DNA of 12,983 bases from Candidatus Scybalomonas excrementavium (GTDB taxonomy: Bacteria > Bacillota > Clostridia > Lachnospirales > Lachnospiraceae), in assembly GCA_017694765.1 (NCBI GenBank), contig JADIML010000084.1:1-12983 (forward strand), given 5' to 3'. Shown here piece by piece: positions 6,804 to 12,983 of this stretch (position 1 is its first letter; every line of letters starts with the position of its first letter). Both the position numbers and the translations under genes were made by a program. The notes beneath the pieces are model-generated. The model saw only the letters and a list, made by a program, of their open reading frames with translations, did no database searches and was not told where the DNA came from.

Positions 6804-7760
6804 TTACCATAGCAATGATTGAATTGCTCCTGTACATGCGATCATTAAAATAGTCGCAATATACATCATACGATTTGTTCTTCTAATATCTTCAAATTGA
6901 ACATCTCGAATAGTATCTCCAATTGTTGGTTTTTTTACTGGTTTTCCAAAATAATTATGCGTTCCTCCAAGCTGAATATTCAATGCTCCTGCTACAACAG
7001 ATTCTGTATGTGCGCTGTTAGGACTTAAATGGTTATAGCGATCTCTTGCATAGATTCCAATAGCCATCTTACTATCATATCCTAAAAAAGCTGCTGCTCC
7101 TATTAGCAACAACGCTGAAATGCGTGCAGGAATTAAATTAACAAGATCATCACATTTTGCAGAACATTTTCCTAAATATTCATACTCTTTATTCCGATAG
7201 CCTACCATAGAATCTAGGGTATTCACTGCTTTATATGCCATTCCAAGTGGTGCTCCACCAAGAGCAATAAAAAATAATGGTGCGATGACTCCATCTGATG
7301 TATTCTCAGCAATGGTTTCCACAGCCGCTTTTGCAATTTCTTCCTCTGTTAAACTATCAGTATCTCGTCCTACTAAATAAGAAATTGCTTTTCTAGCTCC
7401 CAAAAGATTACCTTCTTTTAACTTTCTATAAACTTTCATTGTCTCTGTGGCTAAACTCTTTGCTGCTAAAATTTGATAAATGAAAAATGTCTCAATCCCT
7501 ATTCTTAACCATGGGTGAATCATATTCGCAATCATTAAAATCAACCACATCACCCCATATGTCACTCCAACTGTAAGAACAAATAAAAATACACCTGCTA
7601 TTTGTTCTTTCTTTGCATTACCTTTTGCAAATGTGCGACATCGTTTTTCTATAAACTGAATGAGCTTCCCAATCCGCTGTACTGGATGTGTGATACTATG
7701 CGGATCACCAAAGAAGCAATCTATGACAAAACCTATGAGAATTTCTAAAAATAATATCAT
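6804..7760 (-). CDS. cbiB: Adenosylcobinamide-phosphate synthase (membrane protein)
   Basis: Predicted integral membrane enzyme that condenses adenosylcobyric acid with aminopropanol phosphate to form adenosylcobinamide phosphate. Family signatures are clear: 'DCFFGDPHSITHPVQRIGKLI' near the N-terminus, 'ETIAENTSDGVIAPLFF', 'NTLDSMVGYRN' and 'SPNSAHTESVVAGAL'. Several hydrophobic segments are present, including 'ILFLEILIGFVID', 'VFLFVLTVGVTYGVMWLIL' and 'ISALLLIGAAAFLGY'. I chose the ATG at 7760 (318 residues, starting 'MILFLEILIG'); a purine-rich GGAAAGAGAGAG tract precedes it. The reading frame is open back to a TTG at 7790, but that would add ten charged residues uncharacteristic of the family. 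It is the first gene of the cbiB-cobD-cbiP-cobO cluster. A hairpin terminator lies only about 38 bases upstream, which makes the position of its promoter unclear. Confidence 0.94.
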   Translation of the reverse strand: MILFLEILIGFVIDCFFGDPHSITHPVQRIGKLIQFIEKRCRTFAKGNAKKEQIAGVFLFVLTVGVTYGVMWLILMIANMIHPWLRIGIETFFIYQILAAKSLATETMKVYRKLKEGNLLGARKAISYLVGRDTDSLTEEEIAKAAVETIAENTSDGVIAPLFFIALGGAPLGMAYKAVNTLDSMVGYRNKEYEYLGKCSAKCDDLVNLIPARISALLLIGAAAFLGYDSKMAIGIYARDRYNHLSPNSAHTESVVAGALNIQLGGTHNYFGKPVKKPTIGDTIRDVQFEDIRRTNRMMYIATILMIACTGAIQSLLW

Positions 7761-7797
7761 ATATACTCTCTCTTTCCTTTCTTTCCACAAGCAAAGA

Positions 7798-7839
7798 AAA
7801 ACTGTTACAAAATATTATTTTTTATTTTGTAACAGTTTT
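7798..7839 (-). terminator. Strong hairpin terminator between the EAL gene and cbiB
   Basis: A perfect 17-bp inverted repeat (7798-7814 with 7823-7839; core AACTGTTACAAAATA) surrounds an 8-base loop. On the minus strand it is followed by a T-rich run, TTTTTCTTT counting the end of the stem. It lies 55 bases past the stop codon of the GGDEF/EAL gene and should end that transcript. The cbiB ATG is only about 38 bases further on, so the hairpin might instead, or also, act as an attenuator in a cbiB leader. Confidence 0.8.
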
Positions 7840-7855
7840 AACTGAATCCAATGCT

Positions 7856-7884
7856 TTGACAAATCATAGAATATTTTCTATAAA
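7856..7884 (+). promoter_or_regulatory. Consensus-like promoter on the plus strand, antisense to the EAL gene 3' end
   Basis: TTGACA (7856-7861), a 17-base spacer and TATAAA (7879-7884) match the sigma-A consensus at 11 of 12 positions. It points rightward into the antisense strand of the GGDEF/EAL gene, whose stop codon is at 7895. No gene on the plus strand follows. It could drive an antisense RNA or be chance in AT-rich DNA. Confidence 0.35.
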
Positions 7885-7894
7885 TACCTTTTAT

Positions 7895-10159
7895 CTATAA
7901 ATATTTACATTCAAACTCTTCTATGGAAATTGGTTTACAATAATAATAACCTTGACCAATATCACATCCCATTTCTTTCATAAGAATCTCATTTTCCTTT
8001 GTTTCGACGCCTTCGATAACAGTTACAATATTCATAGATTTTGCTAATAAAATAATATATCTCATAATATTTTTTTGGCGTTCTCTTTCTTCTTCTTCTA
8101 AATCATCAATGCCTAATAAAAACATGCGATCAATCTTCAATTCATCAATTTTTAAGCGACCAAGAGAATTCAAAGAAGAAAATCCACTTCCAAAATCATC
8201 TAATGATACTAAAAAACCTTTTTCATGTAGACGTCTTAGTGTTTCATTTAATAAATTGATATTTTCAATCGCCAGTCCCTCAAGAATTTCTAGCGTAATT
8301 TGTTTTGGTGGAATTTGATAACGATCGGTAATTTCACAAAGTCGTTCAATGTAATCACTTCGATAAAATAGTAATTTCGATTGATTAATAGAAACTGGTA
8401 TGAGCTCTTTTCCTTCCTCTAACCAATCTCTTAATTTTTGGCATACTTTCTCAACCATATAGAGGTCTAGCTCAGCACAAAATCCATTTTGCTCAAATAA
8501 TGGAATGAATTGATCCGGATAAATCATCGTTCCATCTTTTTGAATCCAACGTACCAATGCTTCTGCCCCGATTAACTTTCCGGTTTGTAAATCTGTTTTT
8601 GCTTGTAAAAAAACTTTAAACTCTTCTTCCTTTAATGCCTTTCTCATTCGACTTTCAATCTTATTTTTTAACTGTGTATCTCTTTGTAAGCGTTCGTCGT
8701 AAAAAACAATATTATAACTAGCGTCTCTTGCTTTTTTCAAAGCAACTAAAGCATTTTGGAATAACTGATTATAATTTTCTTGATTCTTTGTTCCTTCAAA
8801 ATTACCAATTCCTGCATAAAGTGAAATATCATACTTCTGATTATATTGGTCAGAAAATTCCCCTAACTTATTTTCAATCTCATGAATCATATTGATAATT
8901 TCTTCTGTACTTCGTTCTTTTAATAGTAAAATAAACTGATCGGCATTATCATGACAAAAATATTCTTCTTTGTGAATCTGCTGTTCAATGATTTTTGCCA
9001 TATAACAAAGTAAACTATCCGCTTCTTTTTCTCCAAATACTTCATTAATAAATTGAAATTTACGAATATTTAAAATACATATTTGATAGGAACTAGCTTT
9101 CCCTACGATTTGCTCACTAATCTTTCGAAACTTTGTTATATTATAAGCTCCTGTTAATGGATCAATATAAGCAAGTTGCATTAATGTTATATTATTTTTA
9201 CGAAAAGCTCTATATCCATATAAAATTAAAATGATACCTAAAATAAAAATAGTTGAAAACATGACTCTTGTCACGTTTAACATAGAAGTAATGGAATGTG
9301 TAATCGCAGAAGTTGGTTCAATACAAAACAAATACCATCCATGATATTCTAATGGTACAAAGAAGATATTATATTCTTTTCCTGATAAACGGAATGTTGT
9401 ATAATACTGTTCTTTATTTTTTAAAACACCTCGAATGACATCTTCGTCTAAAACTTTCATATCCATATGATAAATAGAATCTGTTTTTTGCTTATAAATT
9501 CCATTATTAGAACGAATGAGAAACTCTCCCTCTTCATTAATCATCTGAATAATTAATTGACCATTTTGATTGGATTTGGATGCTAACTCCATAATCTCTT
9601 CAATGTTTTCTAGTTTCTCATAAACCATCAAAACTCCATTTACTTGCTCTTCTACATAAATTGGTACACTAAACGCCATGACATTTTGCTTTGTATATGT
9701 ATCATAAAAAACATCCGAGATTCCTTCTCTTCCATTCCAACTCTCTTCTATAACCTCTATAGCCTCTGGTTCTAACTTAACTTCTCTAAGAGTTTGAACC
9801 TCATAGTTATCTTCTGTAATCTTAAATACTTGCTCATCTCTTATAAAATATAAACTTGTAAAATCATTATTCTTACTAAACTGTCGCATTTCTTCAAAAA
9901 AGAACTCTTTGTCTCTAAATTCTTCTATCTTCATAAAATTTGCTAATGTATGCAAAGTATTTAGATACCCCTTTATCTGTCTTTGTATCTGGACTTTATA
10001 GACTTCTGTGGATGCTTTTAATTCTTCTTCTGCTGTTGCTCTTTGTATTTTCTCAAAATATAGATTGCTGGAAGTTCCAATCACTGCAATGAAAATACTG
10101 ACTAAAAGAACACTTAATGTCATCCACTTCAAATTTTTGTGTAATTTCTTCTCATCCAT
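7895..10159 (-). CDS. Membrane sensor with degenerate GGDEF and intact EAL domain (c-di-GMP phosphodiesterase)
   Basis: A 754-residue inner-membrane signalling protein predicted to hydrolyse cyclic di-GMP. A first membrane helix (about 12-30) and a second (about 299-319) bracket an extracytoplasmic region of roughly 270 residues, probably a double-Cache sensor. The GGDEF domain begins with 'YIDPLTGAYN', but its active-site motif is N-A-D-Q-F (405-409, in 'HDNADQF'), so cyclase activity is unlikely. The EAL domain has the catalytic set: E533-A-L, Asn in 'SINQS', Glu in 'LEILEG', D654-D655 in 'LDDFGSGFSSL', Lys in 'ELKIDRMF', E716 in 'IEGVET', and Gln in 'IGQGYY'. The degenerate GGDEF may bind GTP as an allosteric domain, as shown for some homologues. 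I chose the ATG at 10159, which has AGGAAG 9 bases upstream; the frame is open to a TTG at 10201. It sits between cbiK and cbiB and is followed by a terminator. The sensed ligand is unknown. Confidence 0.9.
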   Translation of the reverse strand: MDEKKLHKNLKWMTLSVLLVSIFIAVIGTSSNLYFEKIQRATAEEELKASTEVYKVQIQRQIKGYLNTLHTLANFMKIEEFRDKEFFFEEMRQFSKNNDFTSLYFIRDEQVFKITEDNYEVQTLREVKLEPEAIEVIEESWNGREGISDVFYDTYTKQNVMAFSVPIYVEEQVNGVLMVYEKLENIEEIMELASKSNQNGQLIIQMINEEGEFLIRSNNGIYKQKTDSIYHMDMKVLDEDVIRGVLKNKEQYYTTFRLSGKEYNIFFVPLEYHGWYLFCIEPTSAITHSITSMLNVTRVMFSTIFILGIILILYGYRAFRKNNITLMQLAYIDPLTGAYNITKFRKISEQIVGKASSYQICILNIRKFQFINEVFGEKEADSLLCYMAKIIEQQIHKEEYFCHDNADQFILLLKERSTEEIINMIHEIENKLGEFSDQYNQKYDISLYAGIGNFEGTKNQENYNQLFQNALVALKKARDASYNIVFYDERLQRDTQLKNKIESRMRKALKEEEFKVFLQAKTDLQTGKLIGAEALVRWIQKDGTMIYPDQFIPLFEQNGFCAELDLYMVEKVCQKLRDWLEEGKELIPVSINQSKLLFYRSDYIERLCEITDRYQIPPKQITLEILEGLAIENINLLNETLRRLHEKGFLVSLDDFGSGFSSLNSLGRLKIDELKIDRMFLLGIDDLEEEERERQKNIMRYIILLAKSMNIVTVIEGVETKENEILMKEMGCDIGQGYYYCKPISIEEFECKYL

Positions 10160-10275
10160 TTGATGGCTCTTCCTTTCCTTTCTTTTCCCTTTATTATACA
10201 AGAATTTCTAAGAATTGAAAATTATTTTTTTACATTTTTCTATCTTTTTGTATCTTTTTCCTCTTAGATATTTTT

Positions 10276-10281
10276 AGTATA
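10276..10281 (-). promoter_or_regulatory. Possible -10 element upstream of the GGDEF/EAL gene
   Basis: TATACT is found on the minus strand (10281-10276) in the 163-base spacer between cbiK and the GGDEF/EAL start codon. The -35 hexamer at 17-base spacing, ATGAAT, is poor. The spacer is otherwise AT-rich with no hairpin that I can see, so the gene could have its own promoter or be read through from cbiK. Confidence 0.3.
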
Positions 10282-10322
10282 GTTCAAAATACCTCAATAT
10301 TCATTTCTTTTATTCATATTTT

Positions 10323-11084
10323 TTATTTATTTTTTATATGTTGTGCAAAGATTCTTACTATTTCATCATGTTCTGATAGACCTTTTTGATATACTCTCAC
10401 TTCATATCCTTCTTTTTCTAGTTGTTTTTTCCAAGAAGTTTCTTTCTCTATGATATCTCGCTTCACATGTCTACCTGATACTATCATAAATGGTACTAAA
10501 TGCAAAATCTGATACTCTTTTTCTTTCAACTTAGATATTACTTGCTCTACAGTAAATGTTCCATTAATTGTTCCCATATAAACTTGATGACTTCCTTCTG
10601 TTCGAAACATAGTCTCCAATTTTCCATATGCCTGATTGGCATACGATTCACTGCCATGCCCTATTACAATGAGTGCTTCTTTTTCTCCTAATAAAATCTC
10701 TTTTTTATAAAAGTTCACACACTGCCTATAATCACTTTCATCTGATAAGAGTGGTTGTCCTACAAAAAAACTACTAAATTGCTCTTTCCAATCTTTAAGC
10801 TGTTCCATCATTTTATGAAATTCCTTACCACAAATGATATGCGTAGGCTGACAAATTATTTCCTCATACCCATATTTCTTTAATTGCTGTAGTAACTCAT
10901 CTGGTGAAGAAACTTGGATCCCTTGTTGTAATCGCAACTTTCTTATAACTTTCTCTGAAGTAAAGGCACGAAAACAGTCATATTCTGAGAACATCTTTTT
11001 TAGACTCTCTTCCATATGAATAATTCCTTTCATTCCCACTTCACAAGTTGTTCCATAACTTATAATAACTAATGCCTTTTTCAT
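10323..11084 (-). CDS. cbiK: Sirohydrochlorin cobaltochelatase, anaerobic pathway
   Basis: Predicted cytosolic chelatase that inserts Co2+ into sirohydrochlorin, the committed step of the anaerobic cobalamin pathway. The 253-residue length matches the class II chelatase CbiK and is about twice that of CbiX(S). The start 'KKALVIISYGTT' is typical. The two metal-binding histidines known in Salmonella CbiK (H145, H207) correspond to H143 in 'VIGHGSE' and H206 in 'VSGRHVKRD'. There is no signal peptide, unlike the periplasmic haem-transport-linked homologues (CbiKP). The ATG at 11084 has GAGG five bases upstream. It is separated from the other cobalamin genes by the GGDEF/EAL gene, and 239 bases separate the two start-codon-proximal ends from divergent yitT's -10 region. 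No promoter is convincing on the minus strand upstream, and no cobalamin riboswitch was recognised there. Confidence 0.93.
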   Translation of the reverse strand: MKKALVIISYGTTCEVGMKGIIHMEESLKKMFSEYDCFRAFTSEKVIRKLRLQQGIQVSSPDELLQQLKKYGYEEIICQPTHIICGKEFHKMMEQLKDWKEQFSSFFVGQPLLSDESDYRQCVNFYKKEILLGEKEALIVIGHGSESYANQAYGKLETMFRTEGSHQVYMGTINGTFTVEQVISKLKEKEYQILHLVPFMIVSGRHVKRDIIEKETSWKKQLEKEGYEVRVYQKGLSEHDEIVRIFAQHIKNK

Positions 11085-11251
11085 ACAATCCTCTTTCTTT
11101 TTACGTTCCTACTTATCCATTCTTTCCTATTTTTTCATTACATTCCTGTTCATTTTATAATAGCTTTCTTATTTTTTCTATCTTCTTTTTCTATGTTTCA
11201 CATTTATTTTTATCTCAGAGTAGATAGGGCAAAATTTGATTTGGCTCTAAT

Positions 11252-11266
11252 CGATAACTCTTATCG
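11252..11266. repeat. Inverted repeat CGATAA-CTC-TTATCG, possible operator
   Basis: A perfect 6-bp inverted repeat with a 3-base centre lies about 33 bases upstream of the yitT -10 box, in the shared divergent region. The size and position suit a dimeric regulator site. No cognate regulator is in the window. Confidence 0.35.
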
Positions 11267-11295
11267 TATTTCTTCTAGATATTTTTGATAAATAA

Positions 11296-11304
11296 TGCTA
11301 TACT
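11296..11304 (+). promoter_or_regulatory. Extended -10 promoter of yitT
   Basis: TGCTATACT (TG at 11296-11297, -10 TATACT at 11299-11304) is an extended -10 element. The -35 hexamer at 17 bases, TAGATA, is weak, which is usual for extended -10 promoters. Transcription would begin near 11311, giving a leader of about 65 bases. Confidence 0.6.
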
Positions 11305-11375
11305 AAAATGCATTCAGCTTCCTTTTACTCTATTAAAATACGAAAATCATTGAAAGAAGTGAGGTATTACATATC

Positions 11376-12224
11376 ATGAAACGTCTACAAAATTTATTGC
11401 TAATTTTACTTGGCAACACTATCTATTGTTTAGCTGTTGTCATGTTTATTTTACCAAATGACTTAATCAGTGGTGGAACAACAGGTCTTGGCCTATTCTT
11501 CCAACATTCTTTTCACATTCCTTTGGAATATTTTGTCGGTATTTTTAATATTATTATGTTTTTATTAGGAGCTTATATATTAGGAATTTCTTTTGCCCTG
11601 ACCACATTGATTAGTACCTTCTATTATCCACTCCTTTTAGGAGTATTAAAAACAATTCCTGCCCTACAAAATATGACAACAGATCCTATGCTATCTAGTG
11701 TTTTAGGTGGTATTATGATCGGTGTTGGACTCGGAATTGTCATCCGTTCTGGTGCTTCTACTGGAGGAATGGATATTCCACCTCTTATTTTAAATAAAAA
11801 ATTTCGAATTCCTGTATCCGTTACTCTTTATGTATTGGACTTTGTTATTCTTCTTTTACAAATGTCTTATACAAATAAAGAAAAAGTTCTTTATGGAATC
11901 TTCTTAATCTTAACTTATACACTTGTACTCGATCGTGTTTTACTCATTGGAAAATCACAAATTCAAGTGAAAATTATAAGTAAAGAATATGAAAAGATCA
12001 ATCAAATGATCCATGAAAAATTAGATCGTGGAACTACACTTTTTCATACAGAAGGTGGCTACTTACATGAAGACTCCTTCGCTATTTTAACTGTTATCTC
12101 CAATCGAGAATTGAATAAACTCAATGAATTAGTTTTATCTATCGATCCAAGAGCCTTTCTCATTATTCATCAAGTGAATGAAGTACATGGACTAGGATTT
12201 ACTTTAGATAAAAATCATTTGTAA
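11376..12224 (+). CDS. YitT family membrane protein (DUF161 plus DUF2179)
   Basis: A 282-residue membrane protein of the YitT family, whose transport or other role is not established. The first 200 or so residues hold about five to six hydrophobic helices, starting with 'LLLILLGNTIYCLAVVMFIL', and the family signatures 'PNDLISGGTTGLGL' and 'GIVIRSGASTGGMDIPPLIL'. The C-terminal cytosolic part (about 203-280) fits DUF2179: 'IHEKLDRGTTLFHTEGGY' followed by 'ILTVISNRELNKLNELVLSIDPRAFLII'-type sequence. It is the only complete gene on the plus strand. The ATG at 11376 has GTGAGG 11 bases upstream, a slightly long spacing. It is a single-gene unit with its own extended -10 promoter and a strong terminator directly after it. 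Bacterial genomes of this group usually carry several paralogues. Confidence 0.92.
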   Translation: MKRLQNLLLILLGNTIYCLAVVMFILPNDLISGGTTGLGLFFQHSFHIPLEYFVGIFNIIMFLLGAYILGISFALTTLISTFYYPLLLGVLKTIPALQNMTTDPMLSSVLGGIMIGVGLGIVIRSGASTGGMDIPPLILNKKFRIPVSVTLYVLDFVILLLQMSYTNKEKVLYGIFLILTYTLVLDRVLLIGKSQIQVKIISKEYEKINQMIHEKLDRGTTLFHTEGGYLHEDSFAILTVISNRELNKLNELVLSIDPRAFLIIHQVNEVHGLGFTLDKNHL

Positions 12225-12228
12225 AAGA

Positions 12229-12263
12229 CAGACACCATATTATAATATGAAATATGGTGTCTG
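12229..12263. terminator. Strong convergent terminator between yitT and the HPr-like gene
   Basis: A perfect 13-bp stem (CAGACACCATATT at 12229-12241, matching 12251-12263) with a 9-base loop starts 4 bases past the yitT stop codon and is followed on the plus strand by CTTTTTG. On the minus strand the same hairpin is followed by TCTTTTAC, so it can also stop transcripts of the HPr-like gene. Confidence 0.88.
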
Positions 12264-12316
12264 CTTTTTGATATCATATAATCTAATAACATATTTCCTA
12301 ATAAATAATTTCTTTC

Positions 12317-12580
12317 TCAATCTTCTGATTGGGGATCAAACCATTTTACAATCTGTTTCATTGCCTCCTCTTCTTCTTCTCCTACACAAGTAAACTCAAA
12401 TTCTTTTCCATTTTTAAATTCCTGAATCATCATACTGATGACTGATTTCCCGCTATATGTTCCATTTTGAATCTGAAATGTAATTTCTGCCTTGAAAGGC
12501 TCTATCATATTTACAAACTCTACTGCATTCTTTACTGGATCATCCAATTTTCTTGTCACTGTAATTGATCTTTTAATCAT
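12317..12580 (-). CDS. HPr-like protein lacking the phosphocarrier histidine (Crh-like)
   Basis: An 87-residue cytosolic protein that aligns without gaps to HPr of the phosphotransferase system by eye. Position 15, the histidine phosphorylated by enzyme I, is Pro here: the usual G-[IL]-H-A-R-P is 'DDPVKN' (13-18). Position 46, the serine phosphorylated by HPr kinase, is retained in 'SGKSVISMM'. The C-terminal 'GEEEEEAMKQIVKWF' matches the last HPr helix. This pattern recalls Bacillus Crh, which has Gln at position 15, keeps Ser46 and acts in catabolite repression rather than sugar transport. A regulatory role is therefore possible but not shown. The ATG at 12580 is fixed by an in-frame stop two codons upstream; its ribosome binding site is weak, and a tiny upstream frame overlaps the start. 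It has its own promoter and shares the convergent terminator with yitT. Confidence 0.8.
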   Translation of the reverse strand: MIKRSITVTRKLDDPVKNAVEFVNMIEPFKAEITFQIQNGTYSGKSVISMMIQEFKNGKEFEFTCVGEEEEEAMKQIVKWFDPQSED

Positions 12581-12600
12581 ATTTCATCTATTACCATCAT
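12577..12600 (-). other. Possible 7-codon leader frame overlapping the HPr-like start
   Basis: On the minus strand ATG ATG begins a frame reading MMVIDEI then TGA, and the TGA overlaps the ATG of the HPr-like gene by the 4-base ATGA. A purine-rich AGAAAGAAG lies just before it. The arrangement could couple translation to a gene that has a poor ribosome binding site of its own. It may equally be chance. Confidence 0.25.
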
Positions 12601-12832
12601 TTCTTCTTTCTACTTAGATGGCTTATCCTTTCCTTTCATTATTTTATATTTATTATAACTCTTTATTGCCATTTATACAAAATATTTTTTCTTTTTACGT
12701 AATATAAATACACGAACCTAGAATAAAGTTTTTTCAATTTATACGGATGCCACATATGACGTGTATCCCCTTTACAGAACGTATATTTTTCTATAACGGG
12801 AATCTCTGTCTAAAAGAAATGTCCTATCACAA
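12581..12832. other. Intergenic region upstream of the HPr-like gene
   Basis: Apart from the promoter at 12652-12680 and the short leader frame, this stretch holds nothing I can name. The part from 12681 to 12832 has no credible gene on either strand; it carries only an imperfect hairpin around GGATGCC...GTGTATCC (about 12745-12770) of unknown meaning. Confidence 0.5.
12652..12680 (-). promoter_or_regulatory. Sigma-A-type promoter of the HPr-like gene
   Basis: On the minus strand, TTGTAT (12680-12675), a 17-base spacer and a perfect TATAAT (12657-12652) precede the gene. Transcription would start near 12645, giving a leader of about 65 bases. Confidence 0.7.
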
Positions 12833-12868
12833 AAAAAGAGGAAAACACTTTCATGTCTTCCCCTTTTT
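12833..12868 (-). terminator. Terminator of the ABC transporter gene
   Basis: On the minus strand, arms 12868-12854 (AAAAAGGGGAAGACA) and 12847-12833 form a 15-bp stem including two G-U pairs, with a 6-base loop, and the transcript continues the U-run begun in the stem. It lies 8 bases past the stop codon of the gene ending at 12877. Confidence 0.8.
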
Positions 12869-12876
12869 GCTACTAT

Positions 12877-12983
12877 CTAAGCACTTTCTTCGACTTCTTC
12901 AAATTGGCTATTATATAATTTTTCATAAAATCCACCACGTGCTAATAATTCTTCATGATTTCCTTGTTCGATAATATCTCCAT
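12877..12983 (-). CDS. ABC exporter ATP-binding/permease protein, C-terminal end only
   Basis: The last 34 residues and stop codon of a gene that enters from the right edge. The visible end reads 'GDIIEQGNHEELLARGGFYEKLYNSQFE', then a short acidic tail 'EVEESA'. The pattern G-x-I-x-E-x-G-x-H-x-E-L-L ... G-x-Y-x-x-L-Y-x-x-Q-F is typical of the segment after the H-loop in ABCB/MsbA-type exporters with fused membrane and ATPase domains. All membrane and catalytic parts are outside the window, so the substrate cannot be guessed. A terminator follows directly, so it is the last gene of its transcript. Confidence 0.85.
   Translation of the reverse strand, partial: GDIIEQGNHEELLARGGFYEKLYNSQFEEVEESA

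Larger units (their letters stand above)
11085..11375. other. Divergent intergenic region between cbiK and yitT
   Basis: This 291-base AT-rich stretch separates two divergent genes. The right part holds a plausible yitT promoter and a small inverted repeat. The left part (11085-11220) is strongly pyrimidine-rich on the plus strand and shows no clear promoter for cbiK, no open frame of note, and none of the conserved cobalamin-riboswitch sequence. Confidence 0.6.

Noticed and set aside
7761..7894. Cobalamin riboswitch upstream of cbiB
   Set aside because: The spacer is too short and AT-rich, and the conserved core sequences are not seen; only a terminator-like hairpin is present.
10160..10201. 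Upstream TTG start for the GGDEF/EAL protein (14 extra residues)
   Set aside because: The ATG at 10159 has a good AGGAAG site, whereas the TTG has no such support and its extra codons overlap that ribosome binding site.
12747..12974. 75-codon frame on the plus strand
   Set aside because: It runs through the ABC gene terminator and antisense to the ABC gene end, and has no ribosome binding site or recognisable protein sequence.

Overview
The window looks like chromosome of a low-GC Gram-positive anaerobe, most likely a clostridium of the Lachnospiraceae type. The evidence is the AT-rich sequence, purine-rich ribosome binding sites, sigma-A-like promoters, hairpin-plus-T-run terminators, the anaerobic (CbiK-type) cobalamin pathway, and the mix of Rpn-family nuclease, YitT protein and HPr-like protein. 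The family or genus is inferred; no marker gene fixes it.

Layout from left to right. Positions 1-864 (minus) hold an Rpn-family PD-(D/E)XK nuclease/transposase-like gene whose 3' end leaves the window inside a 12-bp tandem repeat. Positions 1054-2238 (minus) encode a TrmA-family 23S rRNA uracil methyltransferase. Positions 2326-3438 (minus) encode a secreted protein with PPC-like beta domains, driven by its own strong promoter. Positions 3529-7760 (minus) are a compact cobalamin late-pathway operon, transcribed in the order cbiB, cobD, cbiP, cobO. Positions 7895-10159 (minus) encode a membrane-bound sensor with a degenerate GGDEF and an apparently intact EAL domain, followed by a strong hairpin terminator that ends only about 40 nt before the cbiB start codon. 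Positions 10323-11084 (minus) encode the cobaltochelatase CbiK. A divergent yitT gene (11376-12224, plus) ends at a shared convergent terminator. A small HPr-like gene (12317-12580, minus) and the last codons of an ABC exporter gene (12877-12983, minus) close the window.

The cobalamin genes fit together. CbiK inserts cobalt into sirohydrochlorin (early anaerobic pathway). CobO adenosylates the corrin. CbiP amidates it to cobyric acid. CobD supplies aminopropanol phosphate. CbiB joins the last two into adenosylcobinamide phosphate. The ring-contraction and methylation enzymes, CbiA, and the nucleotide-loop genes are not here and must lie elsewhere if the pathway is complete. I see no cobalamin riboswitch in the window.

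The points most worth a second look are: the c-di-GMP phosphodiesterase-like gene between cbiK and cbiB; the terminator placed right against cbiB; an HPr homologue that has lost His15 but kept Ser46 (Crh-like); the in-frame 12-bp repeat tail of the Rpn nuclease; and a paired GTATAC motif over the promoter of the secreted protein. No RNA gene, CRISPR array, insertion sequence or clear horizontal-transfer boundary was found.
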